Origin: JANMES01 sp038329865
GTDB taxonomy: Bacteria > Planctomycetota > Phycisphaerae > Tepidisphaerales > Tepidisphaeraceae
Direction of reading: 5' to 3'
Assembly (NCBI GenBank): GCA_038329865.1
Contig: JBBQNK010000001.1
Location: 1-64,000 of the forward strand
Length of the DNA stretch: 64,000 bases
Program-made: the position numbers and the translations under genes
The notes under the pieces: model-generated
What the model was told of the DNA's origin: nothing
Database searches by the model: none
What the model saw: the letters and a program-made list of their open reading frames with translations, nothing else
Shown here: one piece after another, positions 6,097 to 14,003 of the stretch
Position numbering within the stretch: the stretch's first letter is position 1
How the letters are laid out: every line of letters starts with the position of its first letter

Positions 6097-7236
6097 CTAC
6101 GCGTCGCTCTTGAATACTTTCTTGATCTTGTCCAAAAAACTCTTCCGCTGCGGCATGACCTTGTCATCTTCCGTCTCGGCGAACTCTTTCAGCAGGATTT
6201 TCTGCTTCTCGGTCAGCTTCTTCGGTATCTCGATCACGATCTGCACCAGCTCATCGCCGGCCTTGTAAGATCGCAGATCAGGCAATCCCTTGCCCTTCAT
6301 CTTGAAGACTTCGCCGTGTTGGCTGCCAGAGGGGATGTCGAGATTTTCGGTCCCCTTGAGCGTCGGCACTTCGATGGTCGAGCCGAGGGCCGCCTGCGTG
6401 AAGCTGATCGGCACCTGGCAGACAATATCGTTATTGTGCCGCGTGAACATCGGGTGCGGCTTGACGGCGATGTAACAGTGCAAGTCGCCGGATGGCGCGC
6501 CCGCCTCGCCGGCTTCGCCTTCCCCCTGGATCCGCACGGCCTGACCTTCATGCACGCCGGCGGGGATTTTTACGGTGAGGGTGCGCTTCTTCACCTGCCG
6601 GCCGTTGCCGCCGCAGCTGGGGCATTTGTCTTTCACGACCGACCCGCGCCCGCGGCACGTGGGGCAGGCGACGACCATGCGGAACATCCCGCCGAACCCC
6701 GCCTGCTGCACGCGACCCTGCCCGCCGCACGTGGCGCACACGCTCGGCGATGATCCCGGCTTGGCGCCGCTGCCGGCGCAGGTGTCGCACTTGTCCTGGC
6801 GTTCGAATTCGATTGTTTTCTCAGCGCCGGTCGCGACTTCCGAGAGCGTGAGCTCGACCTGCGTCTCCAGATCAAACCCGCGCTGCCCGCCGCGTTGCCC
6901 GCCCCCGCCGCCACCTCGGCCGCCGAAATTACCGCCGAAGATGTCGTTGAACATCGAGAAGATGTCGCTGGCATCCATCCCGGAAAAATCGTGCTGACCC
7001 TGCACGCCGCCGTGCCCGTACTGATCGTATTTCTGCCGCTTGGCCGGGTCGGAAAGCACCTCGTACGCCTCGGCCGCTTCTTTGAACTTCACCTCGGCCT
7101 CGTGCTTGCCGTCGCCGTCGTTGCGATCGGGGTGATACTTCATCGCCAGGCGCCGGTACGAGCGCTTAATCTCCTCGCCGTCAGCTGTTTTGGTGACGGA
7201 AAGCACTTCGTAATAATCGCGTTTCACGGTAGCCAT
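6097..7236 (-). CDS. dnaJ: Chaperone protein DnaJ
   Basis: This 379-residue type I J-protein stimulates the ATPase of DnaK and delivers substrates. The J domain (1-70) has HPD at 35-37. A Gly/Phe region follows (FGGNFGGRGGGGGGQRGG). The zinc domain contains the four CxxCxGxG repeats (CDTCAGSG, CATCGGQG, CPTCRGRG, CPSCGGNG), and the C-terminal substrate-binding domains end normally (DKIKKVFKSDA). All key residues are present. It lies upstream of grpE, and the chaperonin genes are 1.6-5.6 kb away on the same strand. Confidence 0.97.
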   Translation of the reverse strand: MATVKRDYYEVLSVTKTADGEEIKRSYRRLAMKYHPDRNDGDGKHEAEVKFKEAAEAYEVLSDPAKRQKYDQYGHGGVQGQHDFSGMDASDIFSMFNDIFGGNFGGRGGGGGGQRGGQRGFDLETQVELTLSEVATGAEKTIEFERQDKCDTCAGSGAKPGSSPSVCATCGGQGRVQQAGFGGMFRMVVACPTCRGRGSVVKDKCPSCGGNGRQVKKRTLTVKIPAGVHEGQAVRIQGEGEAGEAGAPSGDLHCYIAVKPHPMFTRHNNDIVCQVPISFTQAALGSTIEVPTLKGTENLDIPSGSQHGEVFKMKGKGLPDLRSYKAGDELVQIVIEIPKKLTEKQKILLKEFAETEDDKVMPQRKSFLDKIKKVFKSDA

Positions 7237-7248
7237 GTTCGTCGCTTG

Positions 7249-7602
7249 CTAAACAACACTCACGAGCATTGAGATAAAGTAAATCAATCCCGCCAGAATA
7301 ATGATAAGACCGGCCGTACCAACAATCCTTCGCGCGAATCGCACGCTGTGCTGCGTTCCCAAAAACACGTATGCAAAGGTCATTGCAAAAACCAAGCCGC
7401 TATACGAATACAGCCAGACCAATTGCTGTTTAGAGAGCGTGTTCCAGCCATTGGGTCCTGCTTTTACAAAATAAGCCAGCGGAACCGCAAACCCCAACAA
7501 CACCCCGAGGATTCCCGTAGCAAGCGGCCGCCGAAGCTTGCCTCCGTGATTCTCGGCTTCTTCCGGATCCTCTCTAAAGTTTCCGCTCCTATTGAGATCC
7601 AT
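7249..7602 (-). CDS. Small three-TM membrane protein of unknown function
   Basis: The protein is about 117 residues from ATG 7602; a TTG at 7623 that directly follows the fucosidase stop would add seven residues. A charged N-terminal segment (REDPEEAENHGGKLRRP) precedes three hydrophobic helices (LATGILGVLLGFAVPLAYFV, LVWLYSYSGLVFAMTFAYVFLG and IVGTAGLIIILAGLIYFISMLV). I recognise no family. It lies between the GH29 gene and dnaJ with 12 bases to the latter, so it may be read with the dnaJ operon. Confidence 0.65.
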   Translation of the reverse strand: MDLNRSGNFREDPEEAENHGGKLRRPLATGILGVLLGFAVPLAYFVKAGPNGWNTLSKQQLVWLYSYSGLVFAMTFAYVFLGTQHSVRFARRIVGTAGLIIILAGLIYFISMLVSVV

Positions 7603-7623
7603 CGGATTCTTTACGAATGACAA

Positions 7624-8661
7624 TCAAGCGCCGAACCGTTCCATATTTTTCGCCAGCCGCATCAGGGAGTCCACGTACCGCTTCTCCATCACCCCGCGGC
7701 GACTGGGCGGAACGTTCAACACCAGATTCGCGTGCCGGGCCTGGCAGATTAGCTGCATGCCGAGCAGTTCAGCGTCGCTGCGCGGCATATCTTCGTCGCG
7801 GTAGAACCACTCGTAGCCGATCGGATCGCACACTTCGGCCGGTAGATAATAGTCCTGCGGCGCATCTGCTTTGTACTCGGTTTTGCTCGCGGCTCCAACG
7901 GTTAACCGCCCGCCCTGGCTGAAATTGTGCCACCGCTCGTACCCCTTGGCGCTGTTGGGCAGGAACCGCACGATGGCCATCAGATCGGTCGGCCAGACGG
8001 CATTGTAGTTGAGTTTCGATCCGTCGCCGAAGCTGTGGTTCATCATCACGATGCAATCGGGCTGCAGGCGGGTGATCTGGTCATACTGCTTTCGCCGGCC
8101 GTCGTGGCCGAGCATGCCGGGGATGTCGATCCACATTTCAGCGATCGGGCCGTACTGCGTGAGGAGCTCTTCGATCTGTGCGAATTGAAAATCGCGATAT
8201 TCACTCGTGCTGAACGCGCGATCGCCTTGGCCGTAGCTCGGCGTGACGGAGCCGTAGAGGTTGTGATTGTCCCACGAGCAGTAATACAACCCCGGCAGCA
8301 CGCCGTGCTTTCGGCAGGCGGTGACGAACTGCTCGACGACGTCAGTCGAGTTCACGCCAGTCGCGACGGAGTAATCGCCGAACTTGCTCGGCCACAGCGC
8401 GTGGCCGGCCACGTGCTTGGCGGTGAGGATGGCGTACTTCATCCCCGCATCGCGGGCGACGCTGATCCACTGATCGACGTCCAGCGCCTCCGGCGCGTAG
8501 AGCGAGGCCGGCTCCTTGCCGTACGACAGCTCGTTGCCGTCGAACGTGCTCATGCCGAAGTGGATGAACATGCCGTAGGCGAGCGATTCCCAGGCGCGCA
8601 GTTTTTCGAGCGAAAGGCGCTGAGCGCCGTGCGACGGGTTGTGCTCTGTGGGTGATGTCAT
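7624..8661 (-). CDS. Alpha-L-fucosidase, GH29 family
   Basis: The 345-residue protein is a GH29-type TIM barrel. Visible motifs are WESLAYGMFIHFGMSTFDGNE near the start, DAGMKYAILTAKHVAGHALWPS, the nucleophile strand EMWIDIPG (Asp near residue 176), and the end motif LVLNVPPSRRG. It would hydrolyse alpha-L-fucosyl linkages. It has no visible signal peptide and lacks the C-terminal beta-sandwich of longer members, so it is a short form and possibly intracellular. It sits between chaperone genes with no other sugar gene nearby. Planctomycetes carry many GH29 genes for degrading fucoidan and other fucosylated glycans. Confidence 0.9.
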   Translation of the reverse strand: MTSPTEHNPSHGAQRLSLEKLRAWESLAYGMFIHFGMSTFDGNELSYGKEPASLYAPEALDVDQWISVARDAGMKYAILTAKHVAGHALWPSKFGDYSVATGVNSTDVVEQFVTACRKHGVLPGLYYCSWDNHNLYGSVTPSYGQGDRAFSTSEYRDFQFAQIEELLTQYGPIAEMWIDIPGMLGHDGRRKQYDQITRLQPDCIVMMNHSFGDGSKLNYNAVWPTDLMAIVRFLPNSAKGYERWHNFSQGGRLTVGAASKTEYKADAPQDYYLPAEVCDPIGYEWFYRDEDMPRSDAELLGMQLICQARHANLVLNVPPSRRGVMEKRYVDSLMRLAKNMERFGA

Positions 8662-8690
8662 CGATTCACACCTGTTCCAAAGTCGATCAT

Positions 8691-8788
8691 GGTGCAGTTT
8701 GAAGTGGCATGGGCGGCTCGCCCATGGTCTTCGTCAAGAGACAAAGACACGGGCGGGCCGCCCGTGCCACTTAAGATCAGCCTGCACC
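8691..8788. repeat. GGGCGGCTCGCCC / GGGCGGGCCGCCC double-palindrome repeat, copy 1
   Basis: Outer arms GGTGCAGTTTGAAGTGGC and GCCACTTAAG...CTGCACC enclose two small palindromes, CATGGGCGGCTCGCCCATG and CACGGGCGGGCCGCCCGTG. Each palindrome is complementary to itself. Other copies are at 13066, 38580 and 46565, all in the same orientation relative to the window. Confidence 0.85.
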
Positions 8789-8798
8789 ACTATCGAAA

Positions 8799-8830
8799 AG
8801 ACACCGGGAGCGTGATCTCTCCCGGTGTCT
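8799..8830 (-). terminator. Intrinsic terminator of the second groEL gene
   Basis: Read on the minus strand, a perfect 12-bp stem (AGACACCGGGAG and CTCCCGGTGTCT, 8-base loop) is followed by TTTTCG. It lies 30 bases beyond the groEL stop codon. Confidence 0.8.
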
Positions 8831-8860
8831 CGTTGCTTTCGCATTTTCAACGCATCATGC

Positions 8861-10492
8861 CTACAGCACCGCGCCTTGGGCGGCATTCGTCGGTTCGCCG
8901 TCTTTTTCCTTCAGCTCGGTGATCATCACGTCCGTCGTGAGGGCCAGCCCGCTGACCGACGCGGCGTTGAGCAGCGCGGTCTTGGCGACCTTCGTCGGGT
9001 CGATGATGCCGAACTTGTACATGTCGCCGAACTCGCCCGTGGCGGCGTTGTAGCCGAAGCTTTCGGACTTGTTCTCGAGCACCTGGGCGACGACGACGTC
9101 GCCGTCATCGCCGGCGTTCTCGGCGATCTGCCTCGCCGGGGAACGCAGGGCTTCGGCCACGATATCGAAGCCGATCTTTTCATCGCCCTTGGCGTTGCGC
9201 TTGGCCGCATCGACGGCAGCGATCGCCCGGAGGAAGGCCGTGCCCCCGCCGGGGATGATGCCTTCTTCCGCCGCCGCCTTGGTGGCGTGCAGCGCGTCGT
9301 CGATGAGGTCCTTGCGTTCCTTCATCTCGGTCTCGGTGTTCGCGCCGGCCTTCACGACGGCGACTCCGCCGGTGAGCTTGGCGAGGCGCTCCTGCAGTTT
9401 TTCTTTGTCGTAATCGCTGGTGGTGGTTTCGATCTGCTTGCGGATCTGCTCCGCGCGAGTGGCGACAGCCTTCTTCCCGCCGGCCCCTTCGACGATCAGC
9501 GTGTTTTCCTTGCTGATGACCACGCGCTTGGCCGTGCCGAGCTGTTCGAGCTCGACGTTCTCAAGCTTCAGGCCCAGGTCTTCAGAGATGAACTCGCCAC
9601 CGACAACGGCGGCCAGGTCACCCATGATCGCCTTGCGACGATCGCCGAAGCCCGGGGCTTTCACAGCCGCGATCTTCAGCACGCCGCGAAGCTTGTTGAC
9701 GACCAAAGCCGCGAGGGCTTCGTTCTCAACGTCTTCCGCGATCAGCACCAGCGGCCGACCGCTCGCGACGATCTTGTTCAGCAGCGGCAGCAACTCGGCG
9801 AGGTTCGAAATCTTTTTCTCGTGCAGCAGGATGTACGCGTTCTCCATGATGCAGTCGAGCGTGGTCGGGTTGGTCATGAAGTACGGGCTGAGGTAGCCCT
9901 TATCGAACTGCATGCCTTCGGTGTACTCGAGGACGCTTTCGGTGGACTTGCCTTCATCAACGGTGATGACGCCTTCCTTGCCGACCTTCTCCATCGCGTC
10001 GGCCATCAGCTGACCGATGTGCTCATCGCCGTTGGCGCTGATGGTGGCGACTTTCTTGTAGTCGTCGTGGCCCTTCACCTTTTTGCTCATAGCGGTGATG
10101 GCGTCGCAGGCGACTTCAGCGGCCTTGAGAATGCCGCGCTGAATGATCACCGGATTGGCGCCACCGGCGGTGACGTACTTGAGTCCTTCAAGGTAAATCG
10201 CCTCCGCGAGCACCGTAGCGGTGGTCGTGCCGTCGCCGGCCACGTCGCCGGTCTTGCTGGCGACGGACGAAATGAGCTTCGCGCCCATGTTTTCAAACGC
10301 GCCGGGAAGTTCCACTTCCTTCGCGACCGTCACGCCGTCCTTGGTGATCCGCGGCGAGCCGAACGACTTCTGGATGACGACGTTCCGGCCCCGCGGCCCG
10401 AGCGTCGCTTTGACGGCCCGAGCGAGTTGCGACAAACCCAGGCCGATATCGGCGCGGGCTTCGGATTCGAATTTCATTTGCTTAGATGCCAT
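8861..10492 (-). CDS. groEL: Second GroEL chaperonin, without GGM tail
   Basis: The 543-residue protein is a full-length 60-kDa chaperonin: LGPRGRNVVIQKSFGSPRITKDGVTVAKEVEL and GDVAGDGTTTATVLAEAI in the ATP-binding equatorial domain, a complete apical domain, and the closing equatorial segment. The C-terminus ends KEKDGEPTNAAQGAVL instead of the Gly-Gly-Met repeats lining the cavity of standard GroEL. A ribosome site (TTGGAGAAC) precedes the ATG. It follows groES after a 110-base repeat and ends at a strong terminator. It is probably a specialised paralogue of the copy at 11141-12802, a common arrangement in planctomycetes; its clients are unknown. Confidence 0.95.
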   Translation of the reverse strand: MASKQMKFESEARADIGLGLSQLARAVKATLGPRGRNVVIQKSFGSPRITKDGVTVAKEVELPGAFENMGAKLISSVASKTGDVAGDGTTTATVLAEAIYLEGLKYVTAGGANPVIIQRGILKAAEVACDAITAMSKKVKGHDDYKKVATISANGDEHIGQLMADAMEKVGKEGVITVDEGKSTESVLEYTEGMQFDKGYLSPYFMTNPTTLDCIMENAYILLHEKKISNLAELLPLLNKIVASGRPLVLIAEDVENEALAALVVNKLRGVLKIAAVKAPGFGDRRKAIMGDLAAVVGGEFISEDLGLKLENVELEQLGTAKRVVISKENTLIVEGAGGKKAVATRAEQIRKQIETTTSDYDKEKLQERLAKLTGGVAVVKAGANTETEMKERKDLIDDALHATKAAAEEGIIPGGGTAFLRAIAAVDAAKRNAKGDEKIGFDIVAEALRSPARQIAENAGDDGDVVVAQVLENKSESFGYNAATGEFGDMYKFGIIDPTKVAKTALLNAASVSGLALTTDVMITELKEKDGEPTNAAQGAVL

Positions 10493-10513
10493 GATCAGTT
10501 CTCCAATTCAATT

Positions 10514-10624
10514 TTTACCACAGAGAACACAGAGGACTCGGAGAGAAGCACGGAGAGGAAATCCGAGCTCAATTCATCTCTCTCTTGTCTTCTCTCTGCG
10601 ATCTCTGTGCCCTCTGTGGTTAAA
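10514..10624. repeat. ACCACAGAGAACACAGAG inverted repeat
   Basis: TTACCACAGAGAACACAGAG on the left pairs with CTCTGTGCCCTCTGTGGTTAA on the right. It fills nearly the whole gap between groES and the second groEL and could form a large hairpin in their mRNA that lowers read-through. Confidence 0.85.
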
Positions 10625-10628
10625 TTCT

Positions 10629-10922
10629 TTATTCGAGCACGCCGAGCACGTCCGACTCCCGCAGGATGACGTACTTCGTGCCTTCGACTTCGACTTCCGT
10701 GCCGCTGTACTTGCCGTAGTAGATGGTGTCGTTGGCCTTGAGGCCGATGACCATCCGCTTGCCGTTGTCATCGAGCTTGCCCGGGCCGACGGAGATGACC
10801 TTGCCCTTGGTGGGCTTTTCCTTGGCCGAGTCCGGCAGCAGAATGCCGCTGGCGGTCTTCTCTTCCGCGTCCGACTGCTTGACGATCACACGATCTGCAA
10901 GGGGTTTGAGTTTGATAGCCAT
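10629..10922 (-). CDS. groES: GroES co-chaperonin
   Basis: The 97-residue protein is a normal 10-kDa chaperonin lid: LKPLADRVIVKQ at the start, the mobile-loop region EEKTASGILLPDSAKEKPTKGKV with the IVL-type contact (ILL), and the closing strand KYVILRESDVLGVLE. It caps GroEL during folding. The ribosome site AAAGAGGAAA precedes the ATG. It sits between the two groEL genes, so it may serve both. Confidence 0.97.
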   Translation of the reverse strand: MAIKLKPLADRVIVKQSDAEEKTASGILLPDSAKEKPTKGKVISVGPGKLDDNGKRMVIGLKANDTIYYGKYSGTEVEVEGTKYVILRESDVLGVLE

Positions 10923-10947
10923 GATTCGATTTCCTCTTTCGCTTTCC

Positions 10948-11013
10948 TGTGGGTGTGCTTCAGCACACCGTTACGTTTTTTGATTTCGATGGTGTGCTAA
11001 AGCACACCCTACA
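10948..11013. repeat. GGTGTGCTTTAGCACACC double-palindrome repeat
   Basis: Two self-complementary units, GGTGTGCTTCAGCACACC and GGTGTGCTAAAGCACACC, are arranged as an inverted pair. They lie in the gap between the 35-codon gene and groES. The design (two small palindromes forming a bigger one) resembles that at 8691. Confidence 0.8.
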
Positions 11014-11023
11014 TCACTTTTCT

Positions 11024-11131
11024 TCAGTGACCGATCCACCTTGCAATCAGCCACCCTAATGCAACCGCAACGATCGCGACGATGAGTGCGAATGGCCAAT
11101 CCGTATGTGGACCAAACCCTCGTCGAGACAC
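11024..11131 (-). CDS. 35-residue single-TM peptide between groEL and groES
   Basis: A GTG at 11131 opens a 35-codon frame ending with TGA at 11024. The Shine-Dalgarno AGGGAG overlaps the groEL stop codon (TAGGGAGCTTAC before GTG). The peptide starts MSRRGFGPHTDW and then has one strong membrane helix (FALIVAIVAVALGWLIARW), with a basic N-terminus. The ribosome site, coupling to groEL and clean hydrophobic core argue that it is real. No function can be assigned; a membrane-stress or chaperonin-associated role is speculation. Confidence 0.6.
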   Translation of the reverse strand: MSRRGFGPHTDWPFALIVAIVAVALGWLIARWIGH

Positions 11132-11140
11132 GTAAGCTCC

Positions 11141-12802
11141 CTACATCATCCCGCCCATGCCACCCATGCCGCCCATGCCACCATCGCCGTGATCGTGGCC
11201 GGCGTGGTCGCCGCCCTTCTTCGGGGCTTCTACGACGATGCAATCGGTCGTGAGCAGGAGGATCGCCACTTCACTGGCGTTTTGTAATGCGGTGCGTTCG
11301 ACTTTCGTCGGCGTGATGATGCCGGCCTTGAACATGTCTACGAACTCGTCGGTCAGGGCGTTGTAGCCTTCGGCGTCCTTGCTCTCCATCACCCGGCGGA
11401 CGACGACTGAGCCGCTGGTGCCGGCGTTGTCGGCGATTTGCCGGAGCGGCGCGGTGAGCGCGAGGCGGATGATCTTCACGCCGGCGGCTTCGTCGCCTTC
11501 CAGTTTCAGATTGCTGCCGCCGTTGAGGGCTTTGAGGGCCCGGATCATCGCCACGCCGCCCCCGGCGACGACACCTTCTTCTACTGCTGCTCGCGTCGCG
11601 TGCAGGGCGTCTTCGATGCGGCTTTTCTTTTCCTTCAGTTCCGCTTCCGTCGCAGCGCCGACGTTGATCTGCGCCACGCCGCCCGCCAGTTTCGCCAGAC
11701 GCTCCTGGAGCTTTTCGCGGTCATAGTCGCTGGTGGTGGTGTCAATCTCGCGGCGGATTTGGGCGATGCGGCCTTGAATGTCCTTCGTTTCGCCGGCGCC
11801 TTCGATGATGGTGGTGTTGTCGGCATCCACGCGAACGAGCTTGGCGGTGCCGAGGTCGGTCAGTTCGACTTTTTCCAGCTCAATGCCGAGGTCTTTCATG
11901 ATCGCCTTGGCGCCGGTCAGCACGGCCAGGTCTTCGAGCATCGCCTTGCGACGATCGCCGTAGCCGGGAGCTTTGATGGCGGCGACATTTAAGATGCCGC
12001 GGAGCTTATTGACGACCAGCGTCGCGAGCGCCTCGCCGTCGACGTCTTCGGCGATGATCAGCAGCGGCTTTTTGGCCTTCTGCATCTTTTCCAGCAGCGG
12101 CAAAAGCTTGGTGGCGGCGGAAATTTTGTCTTCGTAGATGAGGATGAGCGGCTTTTCGAGTTCGACGGTCAATTCATCCTGGTTGGTGATGAAGTTGGCC
12201 GAGAGGTAGCCGCGGTCGAACTGCATGCCTTCGACGAAATCGACGTAGGTTTCGAGGGACTTGCCTTCTTCGACGGTGATGACGCCGTCTTTGCCGACGC
12301 GGTCGAACGCATCGGCCATGATCTTGCCGATTTCCGGGTCGTTGTTGGCGGAGATGGTGGCGACGGACTGGATGTCGGCCTTCCCGGCGATTTTCTTGGA
12401 CTGCTTCTTGAGGTCGGCGGAGACGGCTTCAACGGCCTTGCGAATGCCGCGGGCGATCGCCATCGCATCAGTCCCAGCAGTGAGGTTTTTGTAGCCTTCC
12501 TTGAAGATGGCTTCGGCCAGCACGGTGGCGGTGGTCGTGCCGTCGCCGGCGACGTCGGAGGTCTTGCTGGCGGCTTCCTTCACGAGCTTCGCGCCGATGT
12601 TCTCGAACTTGTCTTTCAGGTCGACTTCTTCGGCGACGGTCACGCCGTCCTTGGTGATGGTCGGGCTGCCCCAGCCTTTATCGATAACGGCGTTTCGGCC
12701 GCGCGGTCCGAGGGTGACTTTCACCGCCCTGGCGAGCTTGGATACGCCATCGAGCAGGGATTTACGGGCTTCAGCATCAAACGAAAGCATTTTGGCAGCC
12801 AT
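11141..12802 (-). CDS. groEL: Primary GroEL chaperonin with GGM tail
   Basis: The 553-residue protein is a full-length GroEL with the ATP site GDGTTTATVLAEAI and a complete apical domain. Its tail, DHAGHDHGDGG followed by GGM repeats, is the standard cavity-lining tail preceded by an unusual His/Asp-rich stretch that might bind metal. The start has a good ribosome site (GAAGGAGA). It is the first gene of the minus-strand chaperonin cluster, so its upstream region (12803-13000) should carry the heat-shock control. I found no CIRCE element there. Confidence 0.96.
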   Translation of the reverse strand: MAAKMLSFDAEARKSLLDGVSKLARAVKVTLGPRGRNAVIDKGWGSPTITKDGVTVAEEVDLKDKFENIGAKLVKEAASKTSDVAGDGTTTATVLAEAIFKEGYKNLTAGTDAMAIARGIRKAVEAVSADLKKQSKKIAGKADIQSVATISANNDPEIGKIMADAFDRVGKDGVITVEEGKSLETYVDFVEGMQFDRGYLSANFITNQDELTVELEKPLILIYEDKISAATKLLPLLEKMQKAKKPLLIIAEDVDGEALATLVVNKLRGILNVAAIKAPGYGDRRKAMLEDLAVLTGAKAIMKDLGIELEKVELTDLGTAKLVRVDADNTTIIEGAGETKDIQGRIAQIRREIDTTTSDYDREKLQERLAKLAGGVAQINVGAATEAELKEKKSRIEDALHATRAAVEEGVVAGGGVAMIRALKALNGGSNLKLEGDEAAGVKIIRLALTAPLRQIADNAGTSGSVVVRRVMESKDAEGYNALTDEFVDMFKAGIITPTKVERTALQNASEVAILLLTTDCIVVEAPKKGGDHAGHDHGDGGMGGMGGMGGMM

Positions 12803-12857
12803 TCGCGGTCTCCTTCGAGTCAGGTTTTGCTTATTTCAGTAGACGAACTCGTCCTAA

Positions 12858-12884
12858 AGCGTCGGCGACGAATCGCCCGACGCT
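12858..12884 (-). promoter_or_regulatory. Hairpin in the leader region of groEL
   Basis: AGCGTCGG (12858-12865) and CCGACGCT (12877-12884) form a perfect 8-bp stem about 55 bases upstream of the groEL start. It could be an operator or an RNA structure in the leader. It does not match CIRCE. The rest of 12885-13065 shows nothing I recognise. Confidence 0.3.
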
Positions 12885-13065
12885 GAGGGCACTTAACAAA
12901 CGCGGTGCCGCGCGGGATGAGAATCATTACTCTCTGCGGCAAATGTGTTTACGATTCTCAATGCCGGCTGAATTTCCCTGGATTTACTGTCAGGGTGGCA
13001 GAAACACGGTAGGACTTGCCAATGTGGCAGGAGGCGTGGGATTTCGGTAGGGGTTCTGTTTGGAA

Positions 13066-13132
13066 GTGGCACGGGCGGCTCGCCCGTGGTGTTGTAAGTA
13101 GACTTAGGACGCGGGCGGGCCGCCCGTGCCAC
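13066..13132. repeat. GGGCGGCTCGCCC / GGGCGGGCCGCCC repeat, copy 2
   Basis: GTGGCACGGGCGGCTCGCCC on the left and GGGCGGGCCGCCCGTGCCAC on the right, as in the copies at 8691, 38580 and 46565. It lies in the gap upstream of groEL. Confidence 0.85.
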
Positions 13133-13186
13133 GAAGGCAAACCTCGCGAGGGCTTCGGTTCCTGCGGCACTGGGTGAGTTTGGCTC

Positions 13187-13244
13187 ACACGCCGGTCGCT
13201 GTGCGACCGGAATCCGGAATCCGGTCGCACAGCGACCGGCGTGT
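13187..13244. repeat. Perfect 25-bp inverted repeat (CCGGTCGCTGTGCGACCGG core)
   Basis: Arms at 13187-13211 and 13220-13244 are perfectly complementary over 25 bases with an 8-base loop. Each arm again contains a smaller palindrome (CGGTCGC...GCGACCG). It is near the 3' end of the lipoprotein gene at 13312 (minus strand) and may act as its transcription end, although no T-run follows. Confidence 0.85.
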
Positions 13245-13311
13245 CGATCAAACTGCACCGGTGCCGTTCCTGCTCAAGCGGAACACGCTGACGGGAGGCC
13301 GATTGTCGCTG

Positions 13312-13962
13312 CTATTCGTCGTCGACTGTCCAGGGGTGGAAGAGCTGCCCGAGGCGGACGGCGATCGCGTCGTGCATGTTTCGCCGGATGCCTGATTCGG
13401 TGACCTTGTCGGAGATTTCGATCAGCGGCGTTTCCATCCCGAGCGGCCAGCCCGCCGCCGCGTCGGTCGGCCAGAGGGTTTGGCCGGATTTCACGTCGAT
13501 CACGCGGACGGTCGACTGGATCGACCCCTGCACCATCTGATCGCCCGCCGCCAGCTCCACGCTCGATCGCTGGAGATCGACGTAAAAGATCTGCTTCGCG
13601 CCGACCTGCCGGCCGATCTCCGCGATGGACATCGCGCGGTACGCCTTCAGGTCGCGGTCGCGCAATTGGTTGAGCGCGTTGTCGTCGACCAGCGGAACGA
13701 CTTTGTATTTTCTGAACTGGTCGGCGATCAGCCGGGCAAGCTGCTGGCAGTCGATTTCATTGGCGGCAGGGTTGCGGCTGTTCTCGACGACGATGACCGA
13801 CAACTCCTGCGCCGGCGTGTACACCGCAGGTGTCTTCTCGGCCGGCGTAACTTTGTATATCAGCGCCCCCGCGGCGGAACAGCCGGAGAGAAGGAGGAGG
13901 AAAAGGAGAGGACTTAGGACTAAGGACTTAGGACTTAGTTTAAGACAATTCATAAAGTTCAA
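13312..13962 (-). CDS. Lipoprotein, CsgG/LpoB-like fold suspected
   Basis: The 216-residue protein has a lipoprotein signal peptide ending LLLLSGC with the acylated Cys at 28. The n-region KLSPKSLVLSPL is encoded by the CTAAGTCC repeat. The mature part has pattern residues of small outer-membrane-associated alpha/beta lipoproteins (CsgG, LpoB, GNA1162-like): AVYTPAQELSVIVVEN, LARLIADQFRKYKVVPLVDDNALNQL, EIGRQVGAKQIFYVDLQRS and VRVIDVKSGQTLWP. That assignment is inference from pattern only. It is clearly related to the next gene upstream (14000-14683), probably by duplication. Confidence 0.7.
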   Translation of the reverse strand: MNFMNCLKLSPKSLVLSPLLFLLLLSGCSAAGALIYKVTPAEKTPAVYTPAQELSVIVVENSRNPAANEIDCQQLARLIADQFRKYKVVPLVDDNALNQLRDRDLKAYRAMSIAEIGRQVGAKQIFYVDLQRSSVELAAGDQMVQGSIQSTVRVIDVKSGQTLWPTDAAAGWPLGMETPLIEISDKVTESGIRRNMHDAIAVRLGQLFHPWTVDDE

Positions 13963-14003
13963 CGCCTCTCACTAAGTCCTTAGTCCTTGAACCTAAGTCC
14001 TAC
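13909..14003. repeat. TAGGACTTAG / CTAAGTCCTA inverted repeat overlapping two genes
   Basis: The left arm (13909-13940) lies inside the coding sequence of the 13312 gene, where it encodes the signal-peptide n-region. The right arm (13971-14003) reaches into the 3' end of the neighbouring gene and provides its TAG stop (14002-14000). This is the same family as 5455-5520 and 14637-14730. Confidence 0.85.

Noticed and set aside
8825..10669. A 614-codon open frame on the plus strand opposite groEL
   Set aside because: It is antisense to a clear groEL gene, has Val/Asp/His-rich composition typical of the shadow of a GC-rich gene, and shows no domain.
10948..11013. CIRCE-like operator GTGCTAAAGCAC before groES
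   Set aside because: The core resembles part of CIRCE by chance; the spacing is wrong and the unit is a doubled palindrome like other repeats of the window.
12803..13065. CIRCE element or RNA thermometer upstream of groEL
   Set aside because: No TTAGCACTC-N9-GAGTGCTAA or ROSE-like pattern was found; only an 8-bp hairpin, listed at low confidence.
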